DNA from: Mycolicibacterium sp. P1-5
GTDB lineage: Bacteria > Actinomycetota > Actinomycetes > Mycobacteriales > Mycobacteriaceae
Direction: 5' to 3'
DNA length: 64,000 bases
Assembly: GCF_008329565.1 (NCBI RefSeq)
Contig: NZ_NPKT01000002.1
Coordinates: 372,001-436,000 of the forward strand
Below, piece after piece: positions 8,643 through 17,733 of this stretch. The translations under genes and the position numbers were made by a program. Numbering within the stretch: the first letter of the stretch is position 1; each line of letters opens with the position of its first letter. The notes beneath the pieces were generated by a model. The model saw only the letters and a list, made by a program, of their open reading frames with translations. It did no database searches and was not told where the DNA came from.

Positions 8643-9986
8643 ATGCGTTCGATGGATGCGGTGCTGGAGGTGCTCGACGATGTCGTCGAGTCGCTGGCCT
8701 GTGTCGATCTTGATGCGCTTGATCCGCCTGAGCGATTCGCGGTGTTGGAGCGGTTGGAAACCGCGCGGCGGCGTCAGGTCGCGGTGTCGCACGCATTGGT
8801 GGCCCGGCTGGAGCAGTTCGAGGGCTGCCCACCGGTGCCGATCACGCTGGCCGATGTCCTGCGGGTCAGCCCGCGGGAGGCCAAGCGCCGGATCCGCGAT
8901 GCCGAGCAGTTGGCACCGCGGCGTTCGTTGACCGGTGAGCCGCTGCCACCGCTGTTGCCCGAGACGTCGAAGGCCTGGCACGCCGGACAGTTAGATGGCG
9001 AGCATCTTCGGGTGATCCAGAAGTTTGTCCGCGACCTGCCCGAGCATGTGCCGCCGGCCGAGGTGGAGAAGGCCGAACGCTCGCTGGCGCAGAAGGCGGT
9101 GGTGTTGCGGCCCGATCAGTTGGAGAAGGTCGCTCACCGGCTGTCCCTGCATCTCAATCCTGACGGGACGTTTTCCGATGAGGACCGAGCCCGTAAACGC
9201 GGATTTGTGTGGTGCGGCGGGCAGCAGGTCGACGGGATGAGTGTGGGCCGGTTGGTGGCCGATCCGGAGTTGCGCGCCGCGCTTGATGCCTGGCTGGCGA
9301 AGTTCGCCGCGCCGGGGATGTGCAATCCCGCCGACGACGCACCGACAATGACCCCTGGTGATGAGGTGGCTGAGCGGGATTCGCGCAGTTATGCCCAGCG
9401 CCAGCACGATGCGCTCAAGGCATTGGTGCGCGGCGCGCTTGGGGATCCGAAGTTCGGTCAGCACAACGGCTTACCCGTCACGGTGATCGTCTCCGCCACG
9501 CTGCAGGACATTCAAGCCCAAAGTGGGCAGGCGGTTACCGCCAGCGGTGCGCTCGTTCCGATTCCGGACGTCATCCGGATGGCTGCCCACGCGTTTCACT
9601 ACCTTGCCCTGTTCGACGGCGTCGACGGGCGGGGGTTGTGGTTGGGCCGCACCAAACGCATCGCCTCAGCAGATCAGCGAATCATGTTGTACAGCAAGGA
9701 TCGCGGTTGCACCAGACCCGGCTGTGACGCGCCCGGCTATCACAGCGGGGTGCACCACGCCGCCAAAGACTGGAAGAACGGCGGCAACACCGATATCGAC
9801 GATCTCACCCTCGCCTGTCCACCGGACAACCAACTCGTCGAAACCGGCGGCTGGACCACCCGAAAACGCCCCGACGGCACCACCGAATGGATTCCACCAC
9901 CAGCACTACCGATGCTGCGCGGCGGCACCAACGACTACCACCACCCCGAACGACTACTGGGGAACGACGATGACGACGCGGCCTAG
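8643..9986 (+). CDS. DUF222 / HNH endonuclease-like protein (13E12 family)
   Basis: 447 residues. The N-terminal DUF222 region runs to about residue 320 (ALVARLEQFEGC, VSPREAKRRIRDAEQLAPR, KAWHAGQLDGEHLRVIQKF). The C-terminal HNH-like zinc nuclease part has RGCTRPGCDAPGYHSGVHHA and TDIDDLTLACPPDNQLVE (about 360-410). Mycobacteria carry many copies of this family; in Mtb they are the REP13E12 repeats, some hosting prophages. I see no terminal inverted repeats or target duplication here, so this copy looks like a resident gene. The histidine and cysteine residues appear intact; activity is unproven. Its TAG overlaps the stop of etfD in the sequence CTAG. Confidence 0.88.
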   Translation: MRSMDAVLEVLDDVVESLACVDLDALDPPERFAVLERLETARRRQVAVSHALVARLEQFEGCPPVPITLADVLRVSPREAKRRIRDAEQLAPRRSLTGEPLPPLLPETSKAWHAGQLDGEHLRVIQKFVRDLPEHVPPAEVEKAERSLAQKAVVLRPDQLEKVAHRLSLHLNPDGTFSDEDRARKRGFVWCGGQQVDGMSVGRLVADPELRAALDAWLAKFAAPGMCNPADDAPTMTPGDEVAERDSRSYAQRQHDALKALVRGALGDPKFGQHNGLPVTVIVSATLQDIQAQSGQAVTASGALVPIPDVIRMAAHAFHYLALFDGVDGRGLWLGRTKRIASADQRIMLYSKDRGCTRPGCDAPGYHSGVHHAAKDWKNGGNTDIDDLTLACPPDNQLVETGGWTTRKRPDGTTEWIPPPALPMLRGGTNDYHHPERLLGNDDDDAA

Positions 9987-12900
9987 CGCTTGCCTGGGGG
10001 CCGTGCTCCCTTGGCGATGCCGAGCCCCTTCACCGGCGGCTCGTCGGCCTTCGGCTCGTCGGCCTTCGGCTCTGGCGCGGCTGCAGCTTCCGGCTCGGAC
10101 TTAGGCTCGGCCGCGGGTGCCACAGCTTCGGCCGGAGCGGGTGCCGCGGCAGGGGCCTTCTTGGCGCCCGGACGACGAGCACCCGCGGCGATGCCGAGGC
10201 CCTTGACCGGCGGCTCCGCCTTGGTGGGCTCGACCGTTTCAGCCTTGTCCGGATCGACGTTGGGCGGCTGTTTGACCGTGGCGGCCTCCGCCTTCGGGGT
10301 CTCCGCAGTGGCGGCCGCTGGTGCACCGGCCTTCTTCGCCCCGGGGCGCTTGGCGCCCGCCGCGATGCCGAGGCCCTTGACGGCCGGCTCGGCCTTGGCC
10401 GGAGCCTCGGCAGCGGGTGCCTCCGTGGCGGGTGCGGCGGCGGTCGGCGCCTCGGTGGCAGGTGTGGCAGCCTTCTTGGCGCCGGGTCGCTTTGCGCCAG
10501 TAGCGATTCCGAGGCCCTTGACCGGTGCGGCGGCAGGTGCCTCTGCAGCGGGAGCCTCGGCGGCAGGAGCAGCGGCAGCCGGCTTCTTGGCGCCGGGACG
10601 CTTGGCCCCACCGGCGATGCCCAGACCCTTGACCGGTCGGGCTTCCTTGGCCGGAGCGGACGGCGCGGCCGCGGCCGGCTCCGGTGCCGACTCTGGCTCG
10701 GCCTCCGGAGCGGCGGGTGCCTTGGCCGGTGCCGTCGCGACGGCGGCTTCGGCCTCGCGCGCAGCGGTGCCCTTCTCCGGCAACGTGACCGTGCTCTGGT
10801 CCAGGGAGCCCAGCAGCAGCTGCGCCACGTCGAGCACCTCGACTTCGTCGGCCTTCTCCCGGTCGCCGACACCGTCGGTGATCATCACGCGGCAGAACGG
10901 GCAGCCGGTCGCGATCTTGGCCGGATCCAACGTCAGCGCCTCGTCGACACGCTCGTGGTTCACGCGCTTGCCGATGTGCTCTTCCATCCACATCCGCGCG
11001 CCACCCGCACCGCAGCACAGACCGCGCTCGGCGTGCCGGGGCATTTCCGTCAGCGTCACGCCGGAGGCGTTGATCAGCTCACGCGGTGCGTCGTAGACCT
11101 TGTTGTGCCGGCCCAAGTAGCACGGATCGTGATAGGTGACGTTGGCTCCACCATCGACGGCCTTGACCGGGACGAGCTTCTTGTCGCGAACCAGACGGTT
11201 CAGCAGCTGGGTGTGGTGCAGCACGGTGTAGCTGCCGCCGACCTGCGGGTACTCGCGGCCGAGCGTGTTGAAGCAGTGCGGGCAGGTCACGACGATCTTG
11301 CGGTCGACCCGCTCGACGCCCTCGAACAGATCGTTCAGCGTCTCGACGTTCTGCGCGGCCAGTTGCTGGAACAGGAACTCGTTGCCGGAGCGACGAGCCG
11401 AGTCACCGTTGCAGGTCTCGCCGTCGCCGAGCACCAGGAACTTCACGCCCGCGGTGGCGAGCAGTTCGGCGACAGCCTTGGTGGTCTTCTTGGCGCGGTC
11501 TTCGTAAGCGCCCGCGCAGCCCACCCAGAACAGATACTCGAAGCCGGCGAACGACTCGACGTCCTTGCCGTAGACCGGGATGTCGAACTCGACCTCGTCG
11601 ATCCAGGTAAGACGTTCCTTGGCGTTCTGACCCCACGGATTTCCCTTGGCCTCAAGGTTTTTGTAGAGCACACCAAGCTCGCTGGGGAACTCCGACTCCA
11701 TCATCACCTGGTAACGACGCATGTCGACGATGTGGTCGATGTGCTCGATGTCGACCGGGCACTGCTCGACGCAGGCGCCGCAGGTGGTGCACGACCACAG
11801 CACGTCCGGGTCGATCACGCCGAGTTGTTCGGCAGTACCCACCAGCGGGCGGGTTGCCTGCGCCGGGCCGGAGCCCAGGACGCGTTCGAAGCCGGATTCC
11901 GGTACGGCGTGGTGCTCGTCGTCCTTGGTCTCGATGAAACCGCCCTCGGTCGAGACGAGCTGCTCGGCTTCGTTCTCGCCGTCGGGCATCGGCTTACCGC
12001 CGATGATGTAGGGCGCCTTCGCGAAGAGGTGGTCGCGCAGGTTCATGATCAGCAGCTTGGGAGACAACGGCTTCCCGGTGTTCCACGCCGGGCACTGCGA
12101 CTGGCAGCGACCGCACTCGGTACACGTGGTCAGGTCGAGGTAGCCCTTCCAGGTGAAGTCCTCGATCTTGCCGCGGCCGAGCACGGCGTCCTCGGGGGGA
12201 TCCTCGAAGTTGACCGGCTCGCCCTTGTACTCGACGGGCAGCAGCGGGCCCAAACCATTGGGCAGGCGCTTGAACGTGACATTGATCGGAGCCAGGCCGA
12301 TGTGCAGATGCTTGGAGTGCAGCACGATCAGCAGGAAGGCCAGCATGACGCCGATGTGGGCCATCAGCGCGATGGTCTCGATCCACACGTTCGCGGTCTG
12401 CCCGAGTGGCGCCAGCACGACTGCCATGCCGTGGGAGAAGAAGGCGCCCCAGCCGTAGGGAAAGTGCTCACCGAGGGCATTGACTGAAGCGCCGCGGAAG
12501 AACGCGAAGGTCACGATGACCAGGAGGATCATCCAGAGGATCAGCCAGGCGCCACCGGTGTGGGAGCCGTAGAACCGCGAATCGCGGCCGTACTCCTTGG
12601 GCTCCGAGCGCAACCGGATGATCGCGAAGACGATGATGCCGAGCAGCACCGCGACAGCGAAGAAGTCCTGCAAGAAGCCGAGCGCATCCCATCGACCGAC
12701 CAACGGAATATGGAATTCCGGGTTGAACAGAACGCCGTACGCCTCGAGATACACGCTGGCGAGAATGAAGAAGCCCCACATGGTGAAGAAATGCGCGAGG
12801 CCGGGGATCGACCATTTCAGCAGCTTCCTCTGCCCGAAGACTTCGGTGATCTGAGCCTTGATTCGAGCGGGGATGTCGTCTTTGCGGCCGCCCTCATCGC

Positions 12901-13021
12901 CGACCGGTTGGCCCGATCGGATCAGCTGGTACAGGAACTGCACACGCCGTGCGGCAAACACCAACACAATGGCGGTGGCCAGCAGGCCGATGATCAGCCG
13001 AGCCCAGTCGAGAGTGGTCAC
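9983..13021 (-). CDS. etfD: EtfD: membrane electron-transfer-flavoprotein oxidoreductase (Fe-S, CCG domains)
   Basis: 1012 residues from GTG after GGGAGG. The N-terminal third has about six membrane helices (first at about 9-23). Two ferredoxin-type clusters follow: CTECGRCQSQCP (about 298-309) and CTTCGACVEQCP (about 410-421). Two CCG heterodisulfide-reductase domains come next (HDPCYLGRHNK, LCCGAGGARMW, TGCPFCRVM). This is the Rv0338c type; in Mtb EtfD takes electrons from the EtfBA flavoprotein of acyl-CoA dehydrogenases and is needed for growth on fatty acids and cholesterol. The last ~290 residues are Ala/Pro/Lys-rich with five copies of VKGLGIA-x-GA-[KR]-x-PG. Tandem palindromes in its promoter suggest repressor control. 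Confidence 0.93.
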   Translation of the reverse strand: MTTLDWARLIIGLLATAIVLVFAARRVQFLYQLIRSGQPVGDEGGRKDDIPARIKAQITEVFGQRKLLKWSIPGLAHFFTMWGFFILASVYLEAYGVLFNPEFHIPLVGRWDALGFLQDFFAVAVLLGIIVFAIIRLRSEPKEYGRDSRFYGSHTGGAWLILWMILLVIVTFAFFRGASVNALGEHFPYGWGAFFSHGMAVVLAPLGQTANVWIETIALMAHIGVMLAFLLIVLHSKHLHIGLAPINVTFKRLPNGLGPLLPVEYKGEPVNFEDPPEDAVLGRGKIEDFTWKGYLDLTTCTECGRCQSQCPAWNTGKPLSPKLLIMNLRDHLFAKAPYIIGGKPMPDGENEAEQLVSTEGGFIETKDDEHHAVPESGFERVLGSGPAQATRPLVGTAEQLGVIDPDVLWSCTTCGACVEQCPVDIEHIDHIVDMRRYQVMMESEFPSELGVLYKNLEAKGNPWGQNAKERLTWIDEVEFDIPVYGKDVESFAGFEYLFWVGCAGAYEDRAKKTTKAVAELLATAGVKFLVLGDGETCNGDSARRSGNEFLFQQLAAQNVETLNDLFEGVERVDRKIVVTCPHCFNTLGREYPQVGGSYTVLHHTQLLNRLVRDKKLVPVKAVDGGANVTYHDPCYLGRHNKVYDAPRELINASGVTLTEMPRHAERGLCCGAGGARMWMEEHIGKRVNHERVDEALTLDPAKIATGCPFCRVMITDGVGDREKADEVEVLDVAQLLLGSLDQSTVTLPEKGTAAREAEAAVATAPAKAPAAPEAEPESAPEPAAAAPSAPAKEARPVKGLGIAGGAKRPGAKKPAAAAPAAEAPAAEAPAAAPVKGLGIATGAKRPGAKKAATPATEAPTAAAPATEAPAAEAPAKAEPAVKGLGIAAGAKRPGAKKAGAPAAATAETPKAEAATVKQPPNVDPDKAETVEPTKAEPPVKGLGIAAGARRPGAKKAPAAAPAPAEAVAPAAEPKSEPEAAAAPEPKADEPKADEPPVKGLGIAKGARPPGKR
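10015..10650 (-). repeat. five-copy VKGLGIAxGAxRPGxK repeat region in the etfD tail
   Basis: Five copies of a 16-17-residue unit are spaced by Ala/Pro/Glu/Lys linkers: VKGLGIAGGAKRPGAKK, VKGLGIATGAKRPGAKK, VKGLGIAAGAKRPGAKK, VKGLGIAAGARRPGAKK and VKGLGIAKGARPPGKR, the last at the extreme C terminus. The unit is basic and hydrophobic at its front, unlike the linkers. Confidence 0.95.
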
Positions 13022-13038
13022 GGAGAGCCTCCCTGTCG

Positions 13039-13060
13039 TAAGTTACCCCATGGTAACTTA
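13039..13060. promoter_or_regulatory. etfD-proximal 22-bp palindromic operator candidate
   Basis: Arms TAAGTTACC and GGTAACTTA are exact complements around CCAT. It lies 18 bases upstream of the etfD GTG. Size and symmetry suit a TetR-family repressor. Confidence 0.75.
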
Positions 13061-13063
13061 GCG

Positions 13064-13085
13064 TAAGTTACTGACCAGTAACTTA
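13064..13085. promoter_or_regulatory. etfD-distal 22-bp palindromic operator candidate
   Basis: Arms TAAGTTACTG and CAGTAACTTA are exact complements around AC. It shares TAAGTTAC/GTAACTTA with the first element and begins 25 bases from it, which gives two copies on about the same helical face offset. Confidence 0.78.
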
Positions 13086-13167
13086 ACTTCGATCCAGCTC
13101 ATAGTTGCATCTACGCGATTAGCACCGCTACAAAGGCTGCCCTAAGTAGCCAGAATGCGGCTGGGGT

Positions 13168-15648
13168 CTAAGCCTGAGGCGACAAAATCGCGCGCAGCAT
13201 CGACAGCATTTCCGAGCGGGACTCCGCGCCGAGACGACGACGAATCCTGGCGACGTGGTGTTCGACAGTCTTCGCCGAAATAAACAGCTGCGCGCCGATA
13301 TCGCGGTATGGCATGCCCAGCAACAGCAGCTCGGCCACCTCGCGCTCGCGGTCCGACAGCGGCGAGGACATCGGCCGCGCACCCGCCGGTGCCGGCCGGG
13401 ATGGCTCCGGCACCGATGGCTGCCCATCGGTCCCGCTGTCGCCGACCGACAGTTTCAAGTCGCGGGCCACCTGAAGCATGAGCCCGGACACCTTGGGATC
13501 GGAAGTCTGCAGGGCCGCCTGGCCGGCCAGCCTGGTGGCGTCCGCGGTCAGCCCAAACTGGGCCAGCCCGCGCGCGGCAGCACCGACGTCGTCGCCGTCG
13601 ACCTGCCCGGCGAGTACTCGCAGCCAGGTCCGACCGGCCACCGCCAGTGCCGTGGCGAACGGGCTCTGCGCCGCGGCGGCCGTCAGGGCCTGGCCGTGTG
13701 GCGCCACCGCGGCGGGATCGTTGGCCAGGATCCCGGCGTGCACCCCGGCCCAGTGCAGCGGAACCGACCAGGTGGGCGGGTTGCCCAGGGAGTCAAGCAG
13801 CCCGAACGCCTGCTCGAGCGCAGGCGCCAGCCGATCCTGCTGGCCGATCCGGGCCGACGCCACCCAGAGCTCACCAAGCGGCAACAGCGAGAACAGGTCG
13901 ACCGAATACTCGACCAGCACCTCCAACGCGGCATACCAATACTTCTGCAGTGCGCCGGCATCGCCGCCTCGGCGCGCCAGCGCGGTGCGCAGGCCGGCCA
14001 TCCAGAAGGCATCCCGACGATGTATGTGATCGATCCCGGTGATGTCGCCGGCGGCCGCCGTGAATTGGCCGTCCTGCATCTTGGTCCAGCCGAGTAGTAG
14101 GCGGTGCCGGTGCGTATACAGCGGGTCCTGGCTATCCCGGTCGGCGCGCACCGCCCTCGAGATGACACTGCGCGCGCGGACCGGGTCGCCGCCGTGCAGT
14201 GCCGCCAGCGTGACCAACGCCGCCGGACTGTCCGGCAGCACCTGGGCCGCCGAGTAGTCCGCGGCCATGGCTGCCCCGAGTTTGAGCGCCGCCGTCGAGT
14301 AAGACCCCTGCAATGTCGCCAGCAGCCCCTCGGCCAGGGTCCGCGCGGCGCGGGAGGCCGCGGTCGGCGGCCCCGCCCCCGGGACGGCCAGCGCGCGTTC
14401 GGCTGCGGCGCGATCACCCGCCGCGGTCAGCACGATCGCCGCCGCGGCGCTCACCGCAGCATCGGGGTACGGGCCGAGCCAGCCGAACAACTCGGCAGCC
14501 TGCGCGGAGTTGCCGTTGAGCATCGCGACGCTGGCCGAGACCCGGACCGCCGCAGCCCGCTCGGCGGGGTCGTCGGAGGTCAGAAGGGCGTCGGCTTCGG
14601 TTGCTGCCGCCGATGATTCACCGGCCAGTGCTAACGCGTCGGCCAGCTGCGCCCGCAGTTCGACAGCGCCGGCGTCGACGGCGGCCCGGTAGAGGGCGAC
14701 GTCGGCGCGTCCTGCACCGGCTTGTCGTCGCAATAGCTCGGCGAGTTGTTCGTCCCGGACGCCGTGTTCGGCCAGTCGTAGCGCAAGGTCGGGCGACAGC
14801 GTCGACATCGCGATCTGTGAGCGCAGCAATGCGGTCTCGACGTCGTGATGGCGGGCGTTGCCGAGGATCTGGGCGACCGCGCGGTGCACCGCGCGCAGAA
14901 AATGGTGGCTGTGCGCGGGCTCGATCAGTCCCGTGGCGCGGGCCTGGTCGATCAATCGCCTGGCGTCATCGGCCGAAACATCGAGCGCTGCAGTCAGATC
15001 GGCGGCCCCGAGATCACGGCTCAGTGAGGCGATGAGCAGTGCGTCGAGCTCGGGTTCGCTGAGCCGGCGCAGCCGGTCGATGAGCGCAAACAATGCGGCC
15101 TGCGCGATCGGGTCCGCCGAGTACGGACGAGCCGACGCCAGCGCGGCCTCGATCAAGAACGGGATGCCGGCCGTCGCGACCAAAATGCTGGTCACCAATT
15201 CGGTACGTGGGGGATGGCCGGACGGATCGGTCATGAGCCGGGATATTTCCGCGGAGGTCATCGGTGCCAACGAAATTCGAGGCCGTTCCCGGTCGATCGC
15301 CGTCATCAGCGCTTGTAGCTCGTCGTCATGGTCACGCGGCTGCGCCGCCACCACGACCGTCGACGCCGGCTCGGCGACGAGCTCGGCTAGCCGATGAAGT
15401 TCGGCCCCGGCCAGCAAGTGCGCGTCGTCGACCACCACGGCGGCATCGGCGGAATCGCTGTCGGCCGGCGGTCGGGTCAGCACCGCGGTGCCGGCATCGC
15501 GCAAGGCGTCACGGACCGCGCCGAGCAGGGTGCTTTTACCGGTGCCGATGCCCCCGGTCACCAGCAGTTTGACCGGACCGGACCGCACCGCGCCGACCGC
15601 CTCATCGGCGGCCCGCGAAAGCCCCTGCACCGGAACCGAATCGGCCAC
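13168..15648 (-). CDS. iniR: IniR: STAND/LuxR-type ATPase regulator of the ini genes (Rv0339c-like)
   Basis: 826 residues from GTG 15648. N-terminal P-loop ATPase: Walker A GGIGTGKSTLLGAV (about 32-45) and Walker B-like AAVVVDDAHLL. A long helical, TPR-like Ala-rich middle follows. The C-terminal LuxR helix-turn-helix has LSDREREVAELLLLGMPYRD and AKTVEHHVARIRRRL (about 760-815). This MalT-like layout is that of Rv0339c; in M. marinum the orthologue IniR was linked to iniBAC induction. Such proteins oligomerise with ATP and an inducer, then bind direct repeats. It starts six bases after the stop of the Hsp70-like gene, so the two are co-transcribed and probably work together. Start codon and function in this species are inferred. 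Confidence 0.88.
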   Translation of the reverse strand: MADSVPVQGLSRAADEAVGAVRSGPVKLLVTGGIGTGKSTLLGAVRDALRDAGTAVLTRPPADSDSADAAVVVDDAHLLAGAELHRLAELVAEPASTVVVAAQPRDHDDELQALMTAIDRERPRISLAPMTSAEISRLMTDPSGHPPRTELVTSILVATAGIPFLIEAALASARPYSADPIAQAALFALIDRLRRLSEPELDALLIASLSRDLGAADLTAALDVSADDARRLIDQARATGLIEPAHSHHFLRAVHRAVAQILGNARHHDVETALLRSQIAMSTLSPDLALRLAEHGVRDEQLAELLRRQAGAGRADVALYRAAVDAGAVELRAQLADALALAGESSAAATEADALLTSDDPAERAAAVRVSASVAMLNGNSAQAAELFGWLGPYPDAAVSAAAAIVLTAAGDRAAAERALAVPGAGPPTAASRAARTLAEGLLATLQGSYSTAALKLGAAMAADYSAAQVLPDSPAALVTLAALHGGDPVRARSVISRAVRADRDSQDPLYTHRHRLLLGWTKMQDGQFTAAAGDITGIDHIHRRDAFWMAGLRTALARRGGDAGALQKYWYAALEVLVEYSVDLFSLLPLGELWVASARIGQQDRLAPALEQAFGLLDSLGNPPTWSVPLHWAGVHAGILANDPAAVAPHGQALTAAAAQSPFATALAVAGRTWLRVLAGQVDGDDVGAAARGLAQFGLTADATRLAGQAALQTSDPKVSGLMLQVARDLKLSVGDSGTDGQPSVPEPSRPAPAGARPMSSPLSDREREVAELLLLGMPYRDIGAQLFISAKTVEHHVARIRRRLGAESRSEMLSMLRAILSPQA

Positions 15649-15654
15649 CCTCGG

Positions 15655-17538
15655 TCATCCCACCGGCGGTGTGGTCACGACGGGCGGAATTACTCGACTC
15701 GTCGGCAGCGCGGCGGTGGTCGTCGGCGGAGGTGCGACCGTGGTGGTCGGCGGGGCCGCCGTCGTCGTCGGTGGTGCGACTGTCGTCGTGGTGGTCGGCG
15801 GCTGGGTCGTGGTGGTTGTCGGCGGTGTTGTGGTCGTCGTTGTGGTGGTTGTGGTCGTCGTTGTTGTCGACGGTGTCGTCGTTGTGGTGGTCGTAGTGGG
15901 TGCGGTCGTCGTGGTCGTCGGAATGACGGTGGTGCTCGCCGGGATCGTCGACTCGGTGGGCACTCCGTCCGAACCGGTGATCGTAACCGTCTGCGGCGGA
16001 ATGACACTCGTGGCCGGAGCTTCGGTCGGGTCACCTGGCTTGGTGACCCGGGTGGTCGTGGTGGTCGGCGTGCTGTCCGCACTGGTGAGGGTGATCGCCA
16101 ACCCGCCGACTGCGACCGCCGCGAGCGCTGCGGCAATGCCGAACAGCAGCGGCGGGCGCCGGTACCACGGCACCGGCGCGGCGACCAGTTCGGTCTCCTC
16201 GTCCTGCTGCTCGAACTCGACCATCGGGCGCATCCCGGTGGCACCCGCCTGTTGGGCGTAATCGAACGTGTAGTCCTCGCCCGAATACGGGACCGGCTCT
16301 GCGCCGGGCGCATCGTCCTGCGACCACGCCAGCGCGCGGAACGTCGCCGACGGCGATCCGTCGGTCGCCGATTCCGTGGCGGCCACTCCCGCTGCCCCGG
16401 CGGCCCACGCGGCCGGCGCGAGTCCGGTCGGCGCGTCGGCGGCGGCCACCGCCATGCCCGTCGGCGCATCCGGTGCGCCGCCGCGCGCGGCGATCACTGC
16501 CGAACCGATCGCCGCGTTGAGGCCCGGCAGCGGTGTGGTGATGACGGGAACGCGCAGTTCCTCGGAGAGTCGTTGTGTCAGAATCGGTATCGCCGCACCG
16601 CCGCCAACCGTTGCCACCGCGGCCAGGTTGACCGCGGGGATCCTGTTGCGTTCCAACACATCTCCGAATGCGTCCAGGAACCCCGCGAGCGGCTCGGCGA
16701 GCAGCGCCTCGAGTTCCGGACGGGTGACCCGGACATCGGAGCGGAAGCCGGGCAGTTCGGCCGGCACCACGGTCGCCGTCTCCGAGGACAGCCGCTCCTT
16801 GGCTTGGCGGCACTCGTCGCGCAGCCGAGTCAACGGGCCGACGGCGTTGGTGCTGGCCGGATCGAGGCTCGCCTCGTCGCGGATGCCGGCGAGCACCTGG
16901 GTCAACAGTGCCTGGTCGAGCTGGTCACCGGAGAGGTCGGTGAAGCGCACCGTCTCACCGATCGGCTGCAGATTCGCACCGGCGTCGGCGAGCGTGATGT
17001 TCGCTCCGCTGCCGCCGAAGTCGCACAGCGCGATCACGCCTTGTGACGGGAGACCCGGATCGGCCTGCAAGGCGGCCAGAGCAGCCGTCGCATCCGAGAT
17101 CAACATCGGCGGAATACCGTTGGGCGACAAGGCAGGTCGCGTACGCAGCGCACCACGCAGGGCGCCCACCGCTCCGGCGCTCCAGTACGCCGGCACCGCG
17201 ACAACCAGATTGGACGGCGGCGAACCGTCGTCGACCGTGCGGGCCATCGCCTCGAGCGCGTCGGCGACAAGGTCCTCGCCGCGGTGCGGTGAGCCATCGG
17301 CTGCCACCAGCGGCACCGGATCACCCACCCGCTCGACGAAGCCGCGGAACACCTGGCCCGACGCGGTGAGGTTCGGGCTCGTCAGCTCCGGGTTCTGGGA
17401 GGGGACGCCAACCTCGGCGGGCCGGTTGTCCCACAACGTCAGCACCGACCGGCGGGTCACGGGCTGACGGCCCGGGCGCGCAGCCGCCAGGTTGGTCGCT
17501 CCGATCGACAACCCCAGCGATTCGCTCAATTCGCACAT
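15655..17538 (-). CDS. transmembrane Hsp70-like protein with Thr-rich outer tail
   Basis: 627 residues from ATG 17538; TTG 17529 has better spacing from GAAGGG and is an alternative. Residues 1 to about 330 are an Hsp70/actin-type ATPase: LGLSIGATN (phosphate-1, with Ser where DnaK has the catalytic Asp), ALCDFGGSGANITLAD (phosphate-2), and VATVGGGAAIPILTQRL (adenosine region). A linker follows, then PWYRRPP (about 457) and one membrane helix (to about 485). The last ~140 residues are mostly Thr and Pro, with runs of eight and fourteen Thr, a likely O-mannosylated external stalk. No substrate-binding domain is visible. It is the first gene of the iniR transcript and is divergent from an IniB-type gene. 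Confidence 0.88.
   Translation of the reverse strand: MCELSESLGLSIGATNLAAARPGRQPVTRRSVLTLWDNRPAEVGVPSQNPELTSPNLTASGQVFRGFVERVGDPVPLVAADGSPHRGEDLVADALEAMARTVDDGSPPSNLVVAVPAYWSAGAVGALRGALRTRPALSPNGIPPMLISDATAALAALQADPGLPSQGVIALCDFGGSGANITLADAGANLQPIGETVRFTDLSGDQLDQALLTQVLAGIRDEASLDPASTNAVGPLTRLRDECRQAKERLSSETATVVPAELPGFRSDVRVTRPELEALLAEPLAGFLDAFGDVLERNRIPAVNLAAVATVGGGAAIPILTQRLSEELRVPVITTPLPGLNAAIGSAVIAARGGAPDAPTGMAVAAADAPTGLAPAAWAAGAAGVAATESATDGSPSATFRALAWSQDDAPGAEPVPYSGEDYTFDYAQQAGATGMRPMVEFEQQDEETELVAAPVPWYRRPPLLFGIAAALAAVAVGGLAITLTSADSTPTTTTTRVTKPGDPTEAPATSVIPPQTVTITGSDGVPTESTIPASTTVIPTTTTTAPTTTTTTTTPSTTTTTTTTTTTTTTPPTTTTTQPPTTTTTVAPPTTTAAPPTTTVAPPPTTTAALPTSRVIPPVVTTPPVG
15675..15950 (-). 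repeat. low-complexity Thr/Pro codon repeat
   Basis: Near-continuous ACN and CCN codons encode the Thr-rich tail of the Hsp70-like protein. Third positions vary, which argues for selection on the protein and against recent DNA slippage. Confidence 0.85.
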
Positions 17539-17575
17539 CCCTTCGCCGACTGGTCGGCAGCCGTCATCACGATAT

Positions 17576-17615
17576 CCCCTAATGTCTTCTGAACCCCTAA
17601 GGCTGCACCCCCTAA
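17576..17615. promoter_or_regulatory. three direct CCCCTAA repeats in the divergent Hsp70-like/IniB-type promoter
   Basis: CCCCTAA occurs at 17576, 17594 and 17609, all in the same direction, between two divergent starts (17538 and 17734). The same word is in the iniB promoter. Direct repeats suit a MalT/LuxR-type activator such as IniR; binding is inferred. Confidence 0.55.
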
Positions 17616-17733
17616 TGGTGCCGCGGTTCGAGTGGCTTGCACACCGATCACGGCGCCCCCGTCCGCCGATAACATTCTTGGCAGCAGCTGGGATTCCACT
17701 GTGACTATCGGTGGCAGGAGAGAAGGCGTTTCC

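Noticed and set aside
8643..9986. DUF222/HNH gene as a mobile REP13E12 element
   Set aside because: No terminal repeats, target duplication or second fragment nearby.
10955..12487. 510-codon plus-strand frame opposite etfD
   Set aside because: No recognisable domain; mirrors codon bias of etfD, whose Fe-S motifs are clear.
15394..17046. Long plus-strand frame (550 codons) opposite the Hsp70-like gene
   Set aside because: Arg/Gly-rich low-complexity text created by Thr/Pro codons read backwards; the minus-strand frame has real domains.
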